Origin: Rhododendron vialii
Taxonomy: Eukaryota > Streptophyta > Magnoliopsida > Ericales > Ericaceae
DNA length: 64,000 nucleotides
Assembly (NCBI RefSeq): GCF_030253575.1
Contig: NC_080561.1
Coordinates: 28,742,564-28,806,563, forward strand
Direction: 5' to 3'
Of this stretch, positions 32,663 to 42,841 are shown piece by piece. The notes under the pieces were generated by a model. That model did no database searches. It worked only from the letters and a program-made list of their open reading frames with translations, and was not told where the DNA came from. The translations under genes were made by a program, and so were the position numbers. Within the stretch, counting starts at the first letter, position 1. Every line of letters starts with the position of its first letter.

Positions 32663-35600
32663 TCCGTCTCCCGTAAGGACCACCTCATTTTAATAAAATG
32701 CGGACCTCCCATTTCCCGATCAAATTTTGATGATCCGAGCCGCTCAATGTGTTCAGAATGTGATTTTAAGGGTACACATGAGAAATCAGCAAAAAAAAAA
32801 GACCGGGAAGGGCTTGATCCGAGCAGTTTTTGTTTATTTTTTTTCGAACGGTTCAAATAAAAACTGCTCGGACGAAGCTCTTCCCGGTATTTTTTTTTGT
32901 TGATTTCTCGCGGGTACCCTTAAAATCACGTTCTGAACACATTGAGCGGCTCGGATCGTCGAAATTCGATCAGGAAATAGGAGAAATGAGTAATCTGTAC
33001 CATTTAGAAAAGTCCAAATTGTTTTGTTCACTTTTGAAAGATAAAAATGGGGCTCCACTAACTCTTTACTTTTTCGACTTTTTAATGACCCAAATTGTTT
33101 TAGGAAATTCCAAGAACAAAATCCTCTGAAAGTTCCATTTTACCCTTCTCCCTTGAATTGAAGTGACAAGTGTAATTTGAATTGAAGGGCATTTTTGAAA
33201 AGTAAAAGTTTGTAAAGTGTAATGATTATGTTCCCTAAATAATTGTAAACCCCAAATTGGACAAACAGATTAGGACAAAGGGAGTGATTGGGTCTAGAAG
33301 AGGATCTTGATCCATAGAAAAGGGGATTCCAACTCCAAGATTGGAAAGACAAAGTAAAAAATCTCTTTAAAAAGATGCACATTTAAGCAGGGTGTAGGTT
33401 CATCCTTAGTCAAGGAAAGTAACATTTTTAGTATCTTCTTGACAATCAAGATCTGATCTGATGTAAGGCAATGTTCCCCCAAAATAAAATGACAAAACAA
33501 CTAATAAGAAGACGTAACCAAAGAACATATTACATAACCAGAGAATATATAAAAAATATCAAGAATACACTAGTTTTCTCTAAGCGCACATCCATCAAGC
33601 ATGAAGGGCATTTTGGTTAAATTGATTAAGGCCCCATTTGGAAGTCCCAAATAAAATAATTTAGACCTATTAAACCTGGATCATTCACCCATTAGATACT
33701 TATTATAGTTCTCTTTGAAAGTAAAACACCTCAAAAATACAAAAGCTAGTAGCTGCAGGAAAACAATCCTTGAAAACATAGAGTTGCCTAGCCTAAAATT
33801 CCAAGAATAAAAGTCCCTTGTTCAACCCGACTTGAATTTGGAACTTTCTGAGTAGATTTTAAATTAGTTAATACATATCAGAAGAACTCAACTGGCACAG
33901 CCAAACAGCCCCCTAATACAGATGTAAACAGAGGCTACCTTCATTGAAATTTTAGGACTCTACCCCGAACATTCAAATTTAAAGCAGGATAGAGAGCCAC
34001 GACTTACATATACTTGAGTACAAATGTGAGATAATGCCGTAAAATATAGATTAAAAGATCTTGAATCATTACAAGTTTGTCATTCTTTAAACATGAACAC
34101 AAGTTCTATAAGCGAAGTATAGTAGAAAATCAATGCAAATCTAGCCAAATCAGTATATGTTTGTTGATATGTATGTGTAATTGCGTATAAGCCGAAGTAA
34201 GGGTGTGGTAGCCAGAGTACCTGAGCGGAGACACCTTTGCAGAGTCGCCAGAGAAGTTTGGCAATTGATTGGCACCGAATCCAGGGGGAATCTGAATATG
34301 GTATGGATATTAGATAATCCAACTTAGAGATTCTTGTGCTAAGAAAATTTAGGTTCTTTGGTATGAATACCCTATATGCATATCCATACTTAATTAAATA
34401 TAACTTCATGAATTCAGACAACGAGACTTGTGAGCTATTGTGGTGATGTACACATGCAAGCTACTGAACATTAGACAAGTGTCTTTGTGTAGCGTCTTTG
34501 ATAAGCGTCAGATAAGTGTCATATGATTATCACTATGCAATACACCTGAACATTATTTCTGTCCCAGGAAAGTTCTTTAATGCTTCATAGGCTGGCTCCA
34601 AAAGAGAATTTTATGTTTAAATTTTCTTCTGGGACGTTGAAATCACAGGATTGAATAATCTCGGTCGAGGAGAATAATATGCGGTTAAGGGTTATACATA
34701 ACAGTTACGTATGATAGAATTGGAAAATTTGGAATCGTGATTAAACCGTAAGCAAACCAATGCGCTCCAACCATCTCATCCAAGCCAACTCTATAAAAGA
34801 TGTAACCAGGCCACATAGTACTTCGTAGAGAGGCTGCCAAGCAAGTGAAATTCTTCCCTCTGGGGCTAAGCCATAGTTGTCAAGGACTCAAGGGCGAAAG
34901 GAGCACCGAGGAGCAAAGTCCTGTTGGGCCCAAAGCGAGAGGTGCACCCCTTTTTGAAGCGAGGCGCACCTATGTGGAAAATAGGAAAAATAGCACACAC
35001 TAATATTTCAAATAATAAACACTAAACCAATGAGGAAAAATAGCATACATTTATAGGCCCTTTAGTCTTCAGCTTTTTCGGCTTAGGTTTAGAAACGGAG
35101 CCTTGACTGCTTCCGATTGATTTACCTCGTGCAGATGCAATCTCCATGAAGTCATCTTCATCATCCTCCAAACCATTATCATCAAAATCCGGAATCATTT
35201 GCATTTGATCTTTCAATGTTTTCTTTTTTACCATAAACTCTTGAATCTCTAGTTTTACCTCAGGTGGGCATCTTGGACAACCTACCACATCCTTATAACC
35301 TCCCACAAGGTGTTGCTTTGCCCGACAAACCCCGCCATTGGTTATTTTGCCACAAAAATTACACTTAAATTTATTAGTGTTTGTGGGATTCACCAAACAG
35401 AAATACTTCCATGCGGGGTCTGTTCTATTCGTATTATCTTTCAATGATTTATTTTTTCCCATAAACTCTTGAATCTCCAGTTTTACCTCAGGTGGGCATC
35501 TTGGACAACCTAACACCTCCCTATAACCTCCCACGATGTGTTTCTTTGCCCGACAAACCCCGCCATTGGTTATTTTGCCACAAAAATTACACTTAAATTT

Positions 35601-38066
35601 ATTAGTGTTCGTGGGATCCACCAAACAGAAATACTTCCATGCAGGGTCCGTTCTATTCGTATTATCTTCACTTGACATCTAAAAACAAAACAAACAAGTT
35701 CAATTTGCATTAGCTAATAGCCACTGATAAACATTGAGTATGTCAGTGTGCTGTGTATACTGTATAAAACTATATGTAGTTTATGTTCACAGAAATTTAA
35801 TGTATACATATACATATGTACAGAGAGAAGAGAGGGGAGAATACCTTGACATATATATCATATATATACACGACAGAGAAAGAGACGATCGACTGATGCA
35901 GGAGTGAGAAAGATGATCGACTGAGAGGTGAGGAGAGGAGAGACGACTGATGCAGGAGACGATCAATTGACACAGGAGACGAGAGATAAGTTCAATCAGT
36001 AGCAGGGCTTCATCATCTTCTCAGTCACTGAGTTCTCTCAATCGGCTGAGAGAGATCGATGAGAGAAAGATTGTAGTTCTACCAGGATTTTAACCTACAC
36101 AACAATATCAGGGCTGTGATTGATTTTGAAAGAAGTGCGCCTTTATGCGCCTTGTCACCTTTTCGCGCCTTGTTAAAGTCACCTCGCTTGCGGATCAAAA
36201 ATAAATAAAAAAATCGCCTCGCCTGGGTACATGCAAGGCAATGGGAGTGCGCCTCGCCTTGCCTTTGACAACTATGGCCTAAGCCTTCAAGAAGGAGCTC
36301 AAATCTGTTTAATGTTAGTGATTAATTTGAGAAACGAGTGGGAAATGGAAGTAGGAGCGAAATGAGATCAATGCCCTTATAAAAATATCTTGATAGCAAA
36401 AGTACATCCAAGGTATGGATAGATATCAATATGTGTTTAATTCTTTACTGCGTTTAACCTTAATTCTATTCACTTTGTATACACACCTACATAGTACATA
36501 GGCTTCGTGATGATCAGTAATCCAATATATTACAAATATAATATAAAGCATTTTTTAAGGAAAAAGATGCACAGTGACAACCTATCTGTAGCATCCAGAG
36601 GTAGCTGGTGTAAATTGATTCCTTGACCCTCCACACTTGTAATTGGAAGGGTAACATAGACTACGTAGTATACTGAGGAGGTCATTGTTTGTTTCACCAC
36701 TAACCCATTTATTTGAAGATTTGAATGCTAGAATTACAATTGCTTCTCAGTGTTCTCACACACGGACAACATTATAGATAACAACTCCCATTAATCAGCT
36801 TCAACATTTGGAATATCACAACAAAAGCAAGGAGCATGAGAATAGATATCCCCTAGGAATCACCCTTGGCTTTCGTCCCAAATAAAGAGAGTCAAGTTCG
36901 AATTTCTTTAAGGGTTTTTTCCCCTTCTTTATAGGAGTATGCGAGAACCAAAATAAAAAGTTCACAAACGAAACCACAATATCAATATTGAACCCAAAGC
37001 AATTGCATATCAAACTCACGAAGATGTGGTGGCCGTCATTTTTCGGGTTTGATGATGCATTGCAGCTCATTATTGAAATGAAATCTCCATTCTCCCCCAT
37101 AAATGAGGAGTAAAATCCTTCCAATTAAAGTAGCATATCTAGTGCGGGATTGAAGTGTCGGGTTAGGGATTCAATGCAAACCATCAATGCTGGGTTAAGT
37201 GTCGAGATAGGGATTCATTGCAAACTATCAACATCTTTACCACATTTTGGGCTTGAAGGACTAAATAAGGGCATTCACCACTACCATGGTATCAGATATA
37301 GACAAGATTTCTTGGTCATCAGAAATTGAAAAGTTTCCAAAGTGCCTCCATAAAAGCCATGGCTTTCGCCTTTCGCTTCTACAGCTGACCCGCACTCACA
37401 TCTAAAGGCAGAATGTTTGCCGAAGACCACCACCGCCTGTAGTTACAAATCATCATACCACGATCCCCCGCATCTATCTTCAAGTAAGTATACCATCAAA
37501 ATTATTTCATAAATTCTTGAGGAAGGGGCTGAGGCTCCCAATTAACTTCATGACTAGGTTCTCCGCTAGTTTTTCCAAGTCAACACGCCTACTCGCTCGC
37601 TCTTACTCACTCCTAGAAACTCCTTTGGTGAATTAAAAATTGTACTATTCACCTTTGACGCATGACATGTTTGTTCCTTTTGGAACACATCCCCGTTCCC
37701 TTATGCCCATATGCAACATCTATTAACCAACAAAGACGACGTAAACTATTTTTTCCCCCGTAGTATCTTTTGAAAACACGCAAAGGGCCTCCTCCCGTCA
37801 CTTATTAAACCTTCTAAACAAAGATTGAACTCAAGGGGCCTCCGTAGCATATTTAGAAACCACACACACGCAAATGGGAGGATGGAGCTATCAACAAGCA
37901 CGAATCAAAGATTGAAATGAAACCCTAATAAGGACCAAAAGAGAAATTCTACGAGAACAAAAACTGGAATCCAAACAAATGTAATGAGGAAACAGCAGTT
38001 ACATACATAGGAATAAGTCAAACAAAATGACATGAAGTAACAATGCAACCAAGAGAACTATTAAAA

Positions 38067-38106
<40 letters not shown>

Positions 38107-38163
38107 CATTACTAGGTTCCGGCTAAACTCATCCATAACTTTCTCGTACTCAGGTTTCATCAT
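31110..38163 (-). CDS. alpha-crystallin-domain protein, IDM2/IDM3-like
   Basis: Four coding exons with GT-AG junctions and agreeing phases: 38163-38113, 34291-34221, 32171-31804, 31360-31110; 741 bases, 246 residues. Protein landmarks are MMKPEYEKVMDEFSRNL, IPPGFGANQLPNFSG, GATHKRKGVPFVDLD, then an Hsp20/alpha-crystallin fold (YLFRVSLPGVAADKS, TFSCDIEPTGKVVIKG) ending CPPGHFSVSFELPGPVDE and FGVDGILEG. That ending resembles Arabidopsis IDM2/IDM3, nuclear proteins which with IDM1 and MBD7 help recruit the demethylase ROS1 and limit gene silencing; this role is inferred by similarity. A 5' UTR exon with a CT tract probably lies near 38592-38760, joined at TTGCAG|AAGCCGCC just before the ATG. Introns 1 (3.8 kb) and 2 (2 kb) carry a hAT element, a TA tract and a fold-back repeat. 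The small first coding exons are less certain than exons 3-4. Confidence 0.75.
32575..32659. repeat. (TA)n microsatellite in intron 2 of the IDM-like gene
   Basis: About 42 TA units, able to form a cruciform. It lies 47 bp from a fold-back repeat. Confidence 0.97.
32706..32983. mobile_element. fold-back MITE-like element (long inverted repeat)
   Basis: Two arms of about 130 bp are inverted copies with a short T/A-rich loop near 32840. The left arm starts CTCCCATTTCCCGATCAAAT; the right arm ends with its complement at 32983. Both contain GAGCCGCTCAATGTGTTCAG and GATTTTAAGGGTAC in opposite orientation. Many arm differences are C/T or G/A, several at CG sites. It is in intron 2 of the IDM-like gene. 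The transcript would fold into a long hairpin. No clear target duplication was found. Confidence 0.85.
33062..34217. other. intron 2 of the IDM-like gene, no further feature
   Basis: AT-rich intron sequence between the fold-back and exon 2. I see no gene or bounded element. Confidence 0.5.
34864..34871. repeat. 8-bp target duplication of the hAT element (left)
   Basis: GGCTAAGC here and GCCTAAGC at 36277-36284 match at 7 of 8 positions. Eight base pairs is the hAT target length. Confidence 0.8.
34872..36276 (-). mobile_element. non-autonomous hAT transposon encoding tandem BED fingers
   Basis: The termini are CATAGTTGTCAAGG at the left and CCTTTGACAACTATG at the right, an imperfect inverted repeat, with an 8-bp target duplication. 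Subterminal regions are dense in GGCG/CGCC and AAGGCG motifs, as in transposase-binding ends. The 1405-bp element lies in intron 1 of the IDM-like gene in the same orientation. It carries one exon-like coding segment for two BED zinc fingers and lacks the catalytic and dimerisation parts of a hAT transposase, so it must move in trans. Confidence 0.88.
35022..35678 (-). CDS. tandem BED zinc-finger protein of the hAT element
   Basis: The frame encodes 218 residues from the ATG at 35678. Residues 5-80 and 81-156 are two copies of one unit (76 residues, 228 bp: 35666-35439 and 35438-35211), about 90 percent identical in DNA. Each has W-KYFC, CNFCGKITNGG and a His after CRAKKH/CRAKQH, then GCPRCPPEV, the BED-type zinc finger of hAT transposases (DNA binding). 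An acidic linker and a basic KPKPKKLKTKG tail follow. TTTTTAG precedes the ATG directly, a good splice acceptor. After KGPIN, at 35048, AAT|GTATGC is a possible donor; the last eight residues would then be read-through. In full hAT transposases a KGPM-type motif comes just before the part that is missing here. The protein is probably nuclear, perhaps a dominant-negative or repressor; this is inference. Confidence 0.8.
   Translation of the reverse strand: MSSEDNTNRTDPAWKYFCLVDPTNTNKFKCNFCGKITNGGVCRAKKHIVGGYREVLGCPRCPPEVKLEIQEFMGKNKSLKDNTNRTDPAWKYFCLVNPTNTNKFKCNFCGKITNGGVCRAKQHLVGGYKDVVGCPRCPPEVKLEIQEFMVKKKTLKDQMQMIPDFDDNGLEDDEDDFMEIASARGKSIGSSQGSVSKPKPKKLKTKGPINVCYFSSLV
36285..38109. other. 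distal part of intron 1 of the IDM-like gene
   Basis: AT-rich intron sequence between the hAT element and exon 1. A 102-codon open frame (37124-36816, minus) resembles nothing and is probably chance. A GA microsatellite lies at 38066-38106, close to the donor of exon 1. Confidence 0.5.
38066..38106. repeat. (GA)n microsatellite next to the exon 1 donor
   Basis: Interrupted GA repeat within 10 bases of the exon 1 donor (38112) of the IDM-like gene. On the transcribed strand it is a CT tract. Confidence 0.9.
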
Positions 38164-38635
38164 GGCGGCTTCTGCAACGTAAAGAGAGCTTTCTCCTATA
38201 CACAATAACGAAGTGACTGTTACCAGCTCATACGATTCAAGGGTCCGGCTAACATGAGCTCATTGGGCACGCGACAATACACACAAAAAGGCATAACAGT
38301 TAGAACTCAAATACAACTTTTACAGACATCAATACAGTTTGGCGCATACCAATGCATTTTTTTCGGATATCAATACACCATTTTTATGCTATTATCCAAA
38401 GTCCAATGGTCTTTAGTTAGCATTTTCCAATTAAACAAAACATAACACCGAAACCAGAACTTCGAAAATCGTGATTGGATGCAGAAGATCTGAGAAATTC
38501 AAACGTCGATCTAAATTCTCACAAAAGATAAAAAAAAATAAAAAAATTTGGTGGTTTAAGCCGAGAGATCGCGGATTATGGCGAGAAGTACCTCGATCGG
38601 GAGGGCTTGACGGCGCGGTTTCCGATCCGGAGTGC

Positions 38636-38638
<3 letters not shown>

Positions 38639-38670
<32 letters not shown>
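38639..38670. repeat. (GA)n tract, probable 5' UTR CT repeat of the IDM-like gene
   Basis: CT repeats are common in plant 5' UTRs. A candidate donor GAG|GTACTTC at 38591 lies 48 bases downstream on the minus strand, supporting a non-coding first exon here. Confidence 0.7.
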
Positions 38671-38672
<2 letters not shown>

Positions 38673-38764
38673 GGGGTTCAGCTGTAGCGGATTTCTGGAG
38701 CAAAATGCAAGCAAAAACTAGTAGCTCCTGTAACTTACTGGATTTCGTTTGCAGGAAATTTTGA

Positions 38765-39764
38765 GATGGATTTGAGGAGATGGGATTGCAATGGTGTGTG
38801 GGGACATGGGTTTTGATTATGAAAGATCAATTCATTGTGATATAAAAAGAACAAGAGCATTTTCAAAAAAAAAAAAAAAAGAACAAGAGCGATGATACAA
38901 GCAAGCACAAATACCAACCACAACTCTCGCACATACGCTTTTGGCTCACATACGTAACTGTGGAACCCATCGAACTCACGCGTATGTTAAAAAAAATGTG
39001 TGATTAAAGGTGTGGTCGATGAATGTATACTAATTATTTTTTTAAAAATAATTATTTTACAATTACAAATACTTGTATAAATATTTTCACAAAAGCACCC
39101 ACATGCACATGTGGATGTAGTGTACGAGGGACCCAAACATTTTTGTGTTCGTAAGTGTTTGTATAATGTATAGTATGTTGTTTGTGGTTCTTAGACTTCT
39201 AATTATTATTATTTTTTTATAAAGAAAGCAAGGATGTGCCCTTAGTAGGTTAAGTAGCAATAAAGATGAACCGTAAATTCAGACATTTTGAATTTGAAAT
39301 TTGACAATATTTCTGGCCAAGCTACAAGAGAGAAATCTCTTGTTGATCATCTAGTCCCGATGTAAATGGTCTTCCTTAAACTAAACTGGGAAGGCAATTA
39401 GTAAAGGTACGCGTAAGCTGTCCCGAACATCGTAATTGTAAAAAAAAAAAAAAAGGAACAGAAAAGAAAAAGAAAGCAAGGATGTAAGACTATTTATGGA
39501 CCATAGATTAAGAGACAGATATAGCTCAAAATAGTGCTATAATATGTCGTGGGTTCATTTAGTATGTCAAATAATTAAACAAAATAACTTGACCAACTAT
39601 TTGACTTACTTACCTATTGATATAGTCCACTGCACATACAAATAAGAACATAAAAGCAAATAAAATAATAGTGACCAATTAATTTACTTTACTTGAGATT
39701 TTACGTTTGTGTTTGTTGAAACAATAAAAATACTAAGTAAGACAGCTAACCAAACTAGCCATGA
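38765..39764. other. intergenic, no gene seen
   Basis: Upstream region of the IDM-like gene, very AT-rich. I see poly-A tracts but no coding frame or bounded element. Confidence 0.5.
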
Positions 39765-39874
39765 GATTTTGGCACTCTACTTTTAGTTAATGACACTCCA
39801 CTTTTTGTTTTGTTTTATCACATGATCAAAATACAAAGTGAGGTGCCAGTGGCTAAAACTGAAGTGTCAAGATC
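39765..39874. mobile_element. palindromic MITE, copy 1 (110 bp)
   Basis: Starts GATTTTGGCACTCTACTTTT and ends GAAGTGTCAAGATC, an imperfect inverted repeat over its whole length. A second copy of the same length lies at 40778-40887. Confidence 0.75.
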
Positions 39875-40777
39875 AATTTCCTTAGTATTGTCAAATGTAT
39901 AACGAGTCCATCGTGTCGAAACTAGAGGCCTCCACCAAATACATTGGTAGCTATTTTTCATTTTCATTTTTTTGTCTTGAAAATCATTAGGAGGTTAATG
40001 CATGTTAGTGGGGGAAATGAGAATATGTGGCGGAGTTCAAACCGTCGCCCCTAATGCATGGGAGTATAAATCGCCGCCATTAAATTGATACTTCACTTGC
40101 TGCCACTGTTTTTTTTTATGACGACATTCTGGACAAATGTAAAGAATAATTTTAAATGAGATTACAGGCATTAGAACTTATATAGATAGACTTGAACATC
40201 TAGGGAAAGATTGAAGTTTATAAACTTGTCAAACTTAAATACAAGTCTTGACCCTTTTTTTATTCAAATTATTGACAATCTATCCACACCATAAGTAACA
40301 AGCTAAATTAAATAGAACTCCCTCCCCCCTTAAAATACTTAATAGCTCATTGATTGTTGAGCCTCTCTTTTTGGAGAGGCAAAAACAAGTCGGTGTTTAA
40401 TGATGGTTGAACATGGTTTTGCGACGACGATGTGTGTTTGACCAAGGTTGAATATAGTGACGGTGGAATAGAGTGAGGTAAAGAGAAAGGAGAGTGACAT
40501 CGGTGGAAGATAATAATAACAAAACTCTTGGCCAAAGTACGTTGTTTTGGTTACATTTAGCCTGTATCGTTACGTTTCGCACACACACACACAAAGTATT
40601 GACATTGACACTACAGAAAGGGCATACAATTTAGGTAACGAAATTAATTAAGAGTTCAGAGGTAGACTTATTACTGGAATAATATATAGTCTAGGATTCT
40701 ATACACAATCCTATTCTACTACTATAATATAATTTGCCTCATCAAATTTCTATTTATGCAATAATCTATGGGGAGAC
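39875..40777. other. intergenic between the two MITE copies, no gene seen
   Basis: AT-rich; includes a short CA run at 40581. No supported gene. Confidence 0.5.
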
Positions 40778-40887
40778 GATTTTGACACTCTACTTTTAGC
40801 CAATGGCACTCCACTTTTAGGTTTGTTTTCTTACATGATTAACAAACAAAGTAGAGTGCTAGTGACTAAAATTGAAATGCCAAAATC
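40778..40887. mobile_element. palindromic MITE, copy 2 (110 bp)
   Basis: Starts GATTTTGACACTCTACTTTT and ends ATTGAAATGCCAAAATC. It aligns with copy 1 along its length with scattered substitutions, both copies being fold-backs. Confidence 0.75.
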
Positions 40888-41075
40888 AATTTCCTAATCT
40901 ATGATGGTTATGTACTAGCAGTTAAAGAGTTGGGAGATTTAAGGTTCGTACTGACAGACCAACATCGACTCCTGTTGTATTAATCACCCTTTATATATAC
41001 TAATCTAACTCAGCAACCCTACAAATGCTACATATGGAAAAAAATCTTAAGTTAAATAAGTTCATACATTTTTTT

Positions 41076-41357
41076 TATTACCAAAAGGGTGGGAGGGGGC
41101 AACCAGCATAGCAACTCTCCTTGGGCGTGACCATAGGAGCTCCCAGCCCGCCGATAGAATGTTCAGTGCAAGCCATAGCTACCGCCTGGATGGACGGGCC
41201 ATCACCATGGCACCACCTGGTGCACAATTGGCATAAGTTCCCCCCTTCATTGGTTCAAAGACTCATCCGCAAATGTGAGGCCAAACCACCTGCCGAGATT
41301 CGAACCCACGTCTCTATCAAAAAGGGTAGTGAACCCTGCCAACTGGGCTACTGTTTA
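41076..41357 (-). mobile_element. tRNA-derived SINE
   Basis: On the minus strand the 5' end reads GTAGCCCAGTTGGCAGGG, a good pol III A box, followed about 35 bases later by GGGTTCGAATCTCGG, a B box. The body is unrelated to tRNA and ends in a short A-rich tail near 41076. The size fits plant SINEs, and parts recall the Au family. A target duplication was not identified. It is not a functional tRNA because no acceptor stem is present. Confidence 0.75.
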
Positions 41358-41375
41358 CACCATATATTTACCGTC

Positions 41376-41968
41376 TGTCGATGATCGACCGGAAGGTGGC
41401 GATTATGAGAATGCTTCATATTTTATTATTTCATATTTATAATATAACTAGTTTTTATTTCTTTTATTTCTTTGTATTTTAATGAATTGCAGGATATTTG
41501 ACATGCTCCCACATATTTAGAAGTTAAAAGGACACTTATCATTGTTCTATACACTTTGAAGTTGAAGGGAAGTTGTTTGGACATTTGGAAGCAAATTGGA
41601 AGAATGAAGAGTAGTGAGAAGTTAGGAAGTTATTTCCTATACATCTTTGTTTTCCTATAAATAGCCTTTTTAGACCTCATTGTAAAACCTCCACTCAATC
41701 GCCCAAAGGCTTCTACTTTTTATCTGTACTTTACTTTTCTTGCTCTAGGAGTAGCTTGTAACGTAACTATCTACTCGACTGTGTTTACATTGTCGATTGA
41801 CTTCTACTTTGAAGAATAATAAAGTCCTTTTGTTATTCTTCTTCCATCTCCATTCACTTCATTACGTTTGCTTTCAGAGAAGTCCTGAAATACGGCAAGA
41901 ACCAAATTCCATCACCACAAAACATCCACATTCCAGTACTTAGAATATTTCTCTGTCGACCATCGACA
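41376..41968 (+). mobile_element. probable solo LTR
   Basis: The termini are TGTCGATG and CATCGACA, a perfect 8-bp inverted repeat with TG..CA ends. Inside, TATAAATA (41656-41663) is followed about 155 bp later by AATAAA (41818-41823), the promoter and polyadenylation layout of an LTR. No target duplication is visible: the flanks are CCGTC and GCAAG. The right edge lies about 40 bp before the truncated CACTA transposase. Confidence 0.55.
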
Positions 41969-42007
41969 GCAAGTAAAACAATAGATGACCTTCTAGCTTA
42001 TGCGGGC

Positions 42008-42833
42008 AGCACTAATGTGGACAATACATGATCTTCCAGCTAATGGTGACTTGTCTGGTTGGAGAACGAAGGGTGCCCTAGCATGTCCTTTTTGCAATTA
42101 AAACACTCATTCTGAGTGGTTAAAAAACAGAGGTAAATATTGTTTTATGGGTCATAGACGCTTCCTCGACGAAGACCATAGTTATCATCAAGATACAATA
42201 TCATTTTATGGCACCCAAGAAATGGGACATGCTCCTACAATGTTATCCGGCATTGAGGTCAAATCGATAATAGAAGGCATTGAATGTGAATTTGGAAAGA
42301 TAGAGGCTAACTTGAAGAAATCAAGAAACAGAAATAGTGATGGGGTACAACCATGAAAGAAGCAGAGCATATTTTTCCAATTGGAATATTGGCCATATCT
42401 CATGTTGCGTTACATGTTGGATGTGATGCATATACAGACAAATGTGTTTGACAATGTGCACGGCATTGTGTTGAATATGGATGGGAAGACGAAGGATAAC
42501 TTGAAAGCACGCCTTGACCTAGTAGAGAAAGGTATAAGAAGTGAACTACACCCACAAAAGATAAGGTTCCGATAGGACATATTTGCCACTAGCTTGCTTC
42601 TCCATGGTTCCAAAAGAGAAAGATGATTTCCTGCAAGTTTTGAAGGGGATTAAAGTGCTTGACGGTTATGCTTCGAATATTTCACATTGTATTAAACTCA
42701 AACAATGTAAAATTGGAGGTTTGAAGAGTCATGATGCTCATGTATGATGCAACAACTTCTTTCGATAGCATTACGAGGCTCTTTGCCAAAGAAAGTGGTC
42801 TTACCATTAATTGAGTTTTGTTGCTACTTTAGA
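42008..42833 (+). pseudogene. CACTA transposase TNP2-like, central part
   Basis: The translation begins ALMWTIHDLPANGDLSGW then RTKGALACPFCN, and continues GHRRFLDEDHSYH and, in another frame, LRYMLDVMHIQTNVFDNVHG then NMDGKTKDNLKARLDL. These are landmarks of the Transposase_21 family (the motif LDVMHIEKNVCDN is conserved). Several frameshifts and stops occur. The segment ends at the hAT insertion. Confidence 0.88.
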
Positions 42834-42841
42834 GAAGTATG

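Noticed and set aside
32558-32860. Open frame of about 100 codons through the TA tract
   Set aside because: It arises from the dinucleotide repeat (alternating I and Y) and the fold-back arm, not from a gene.
38471-38764. 97-codon plus-strand frame
   Set aside because: It runs through a GA tract antisense to the probable 5' UTR of the IDM-like gene, without homology.
41310-41357. Possible tRNA gene on the minus strand
   Set aside because: A and B boxes are present, but there is no acceptor stem or normal tRNA length, and a 280-bp body follows. A SINE explains it.
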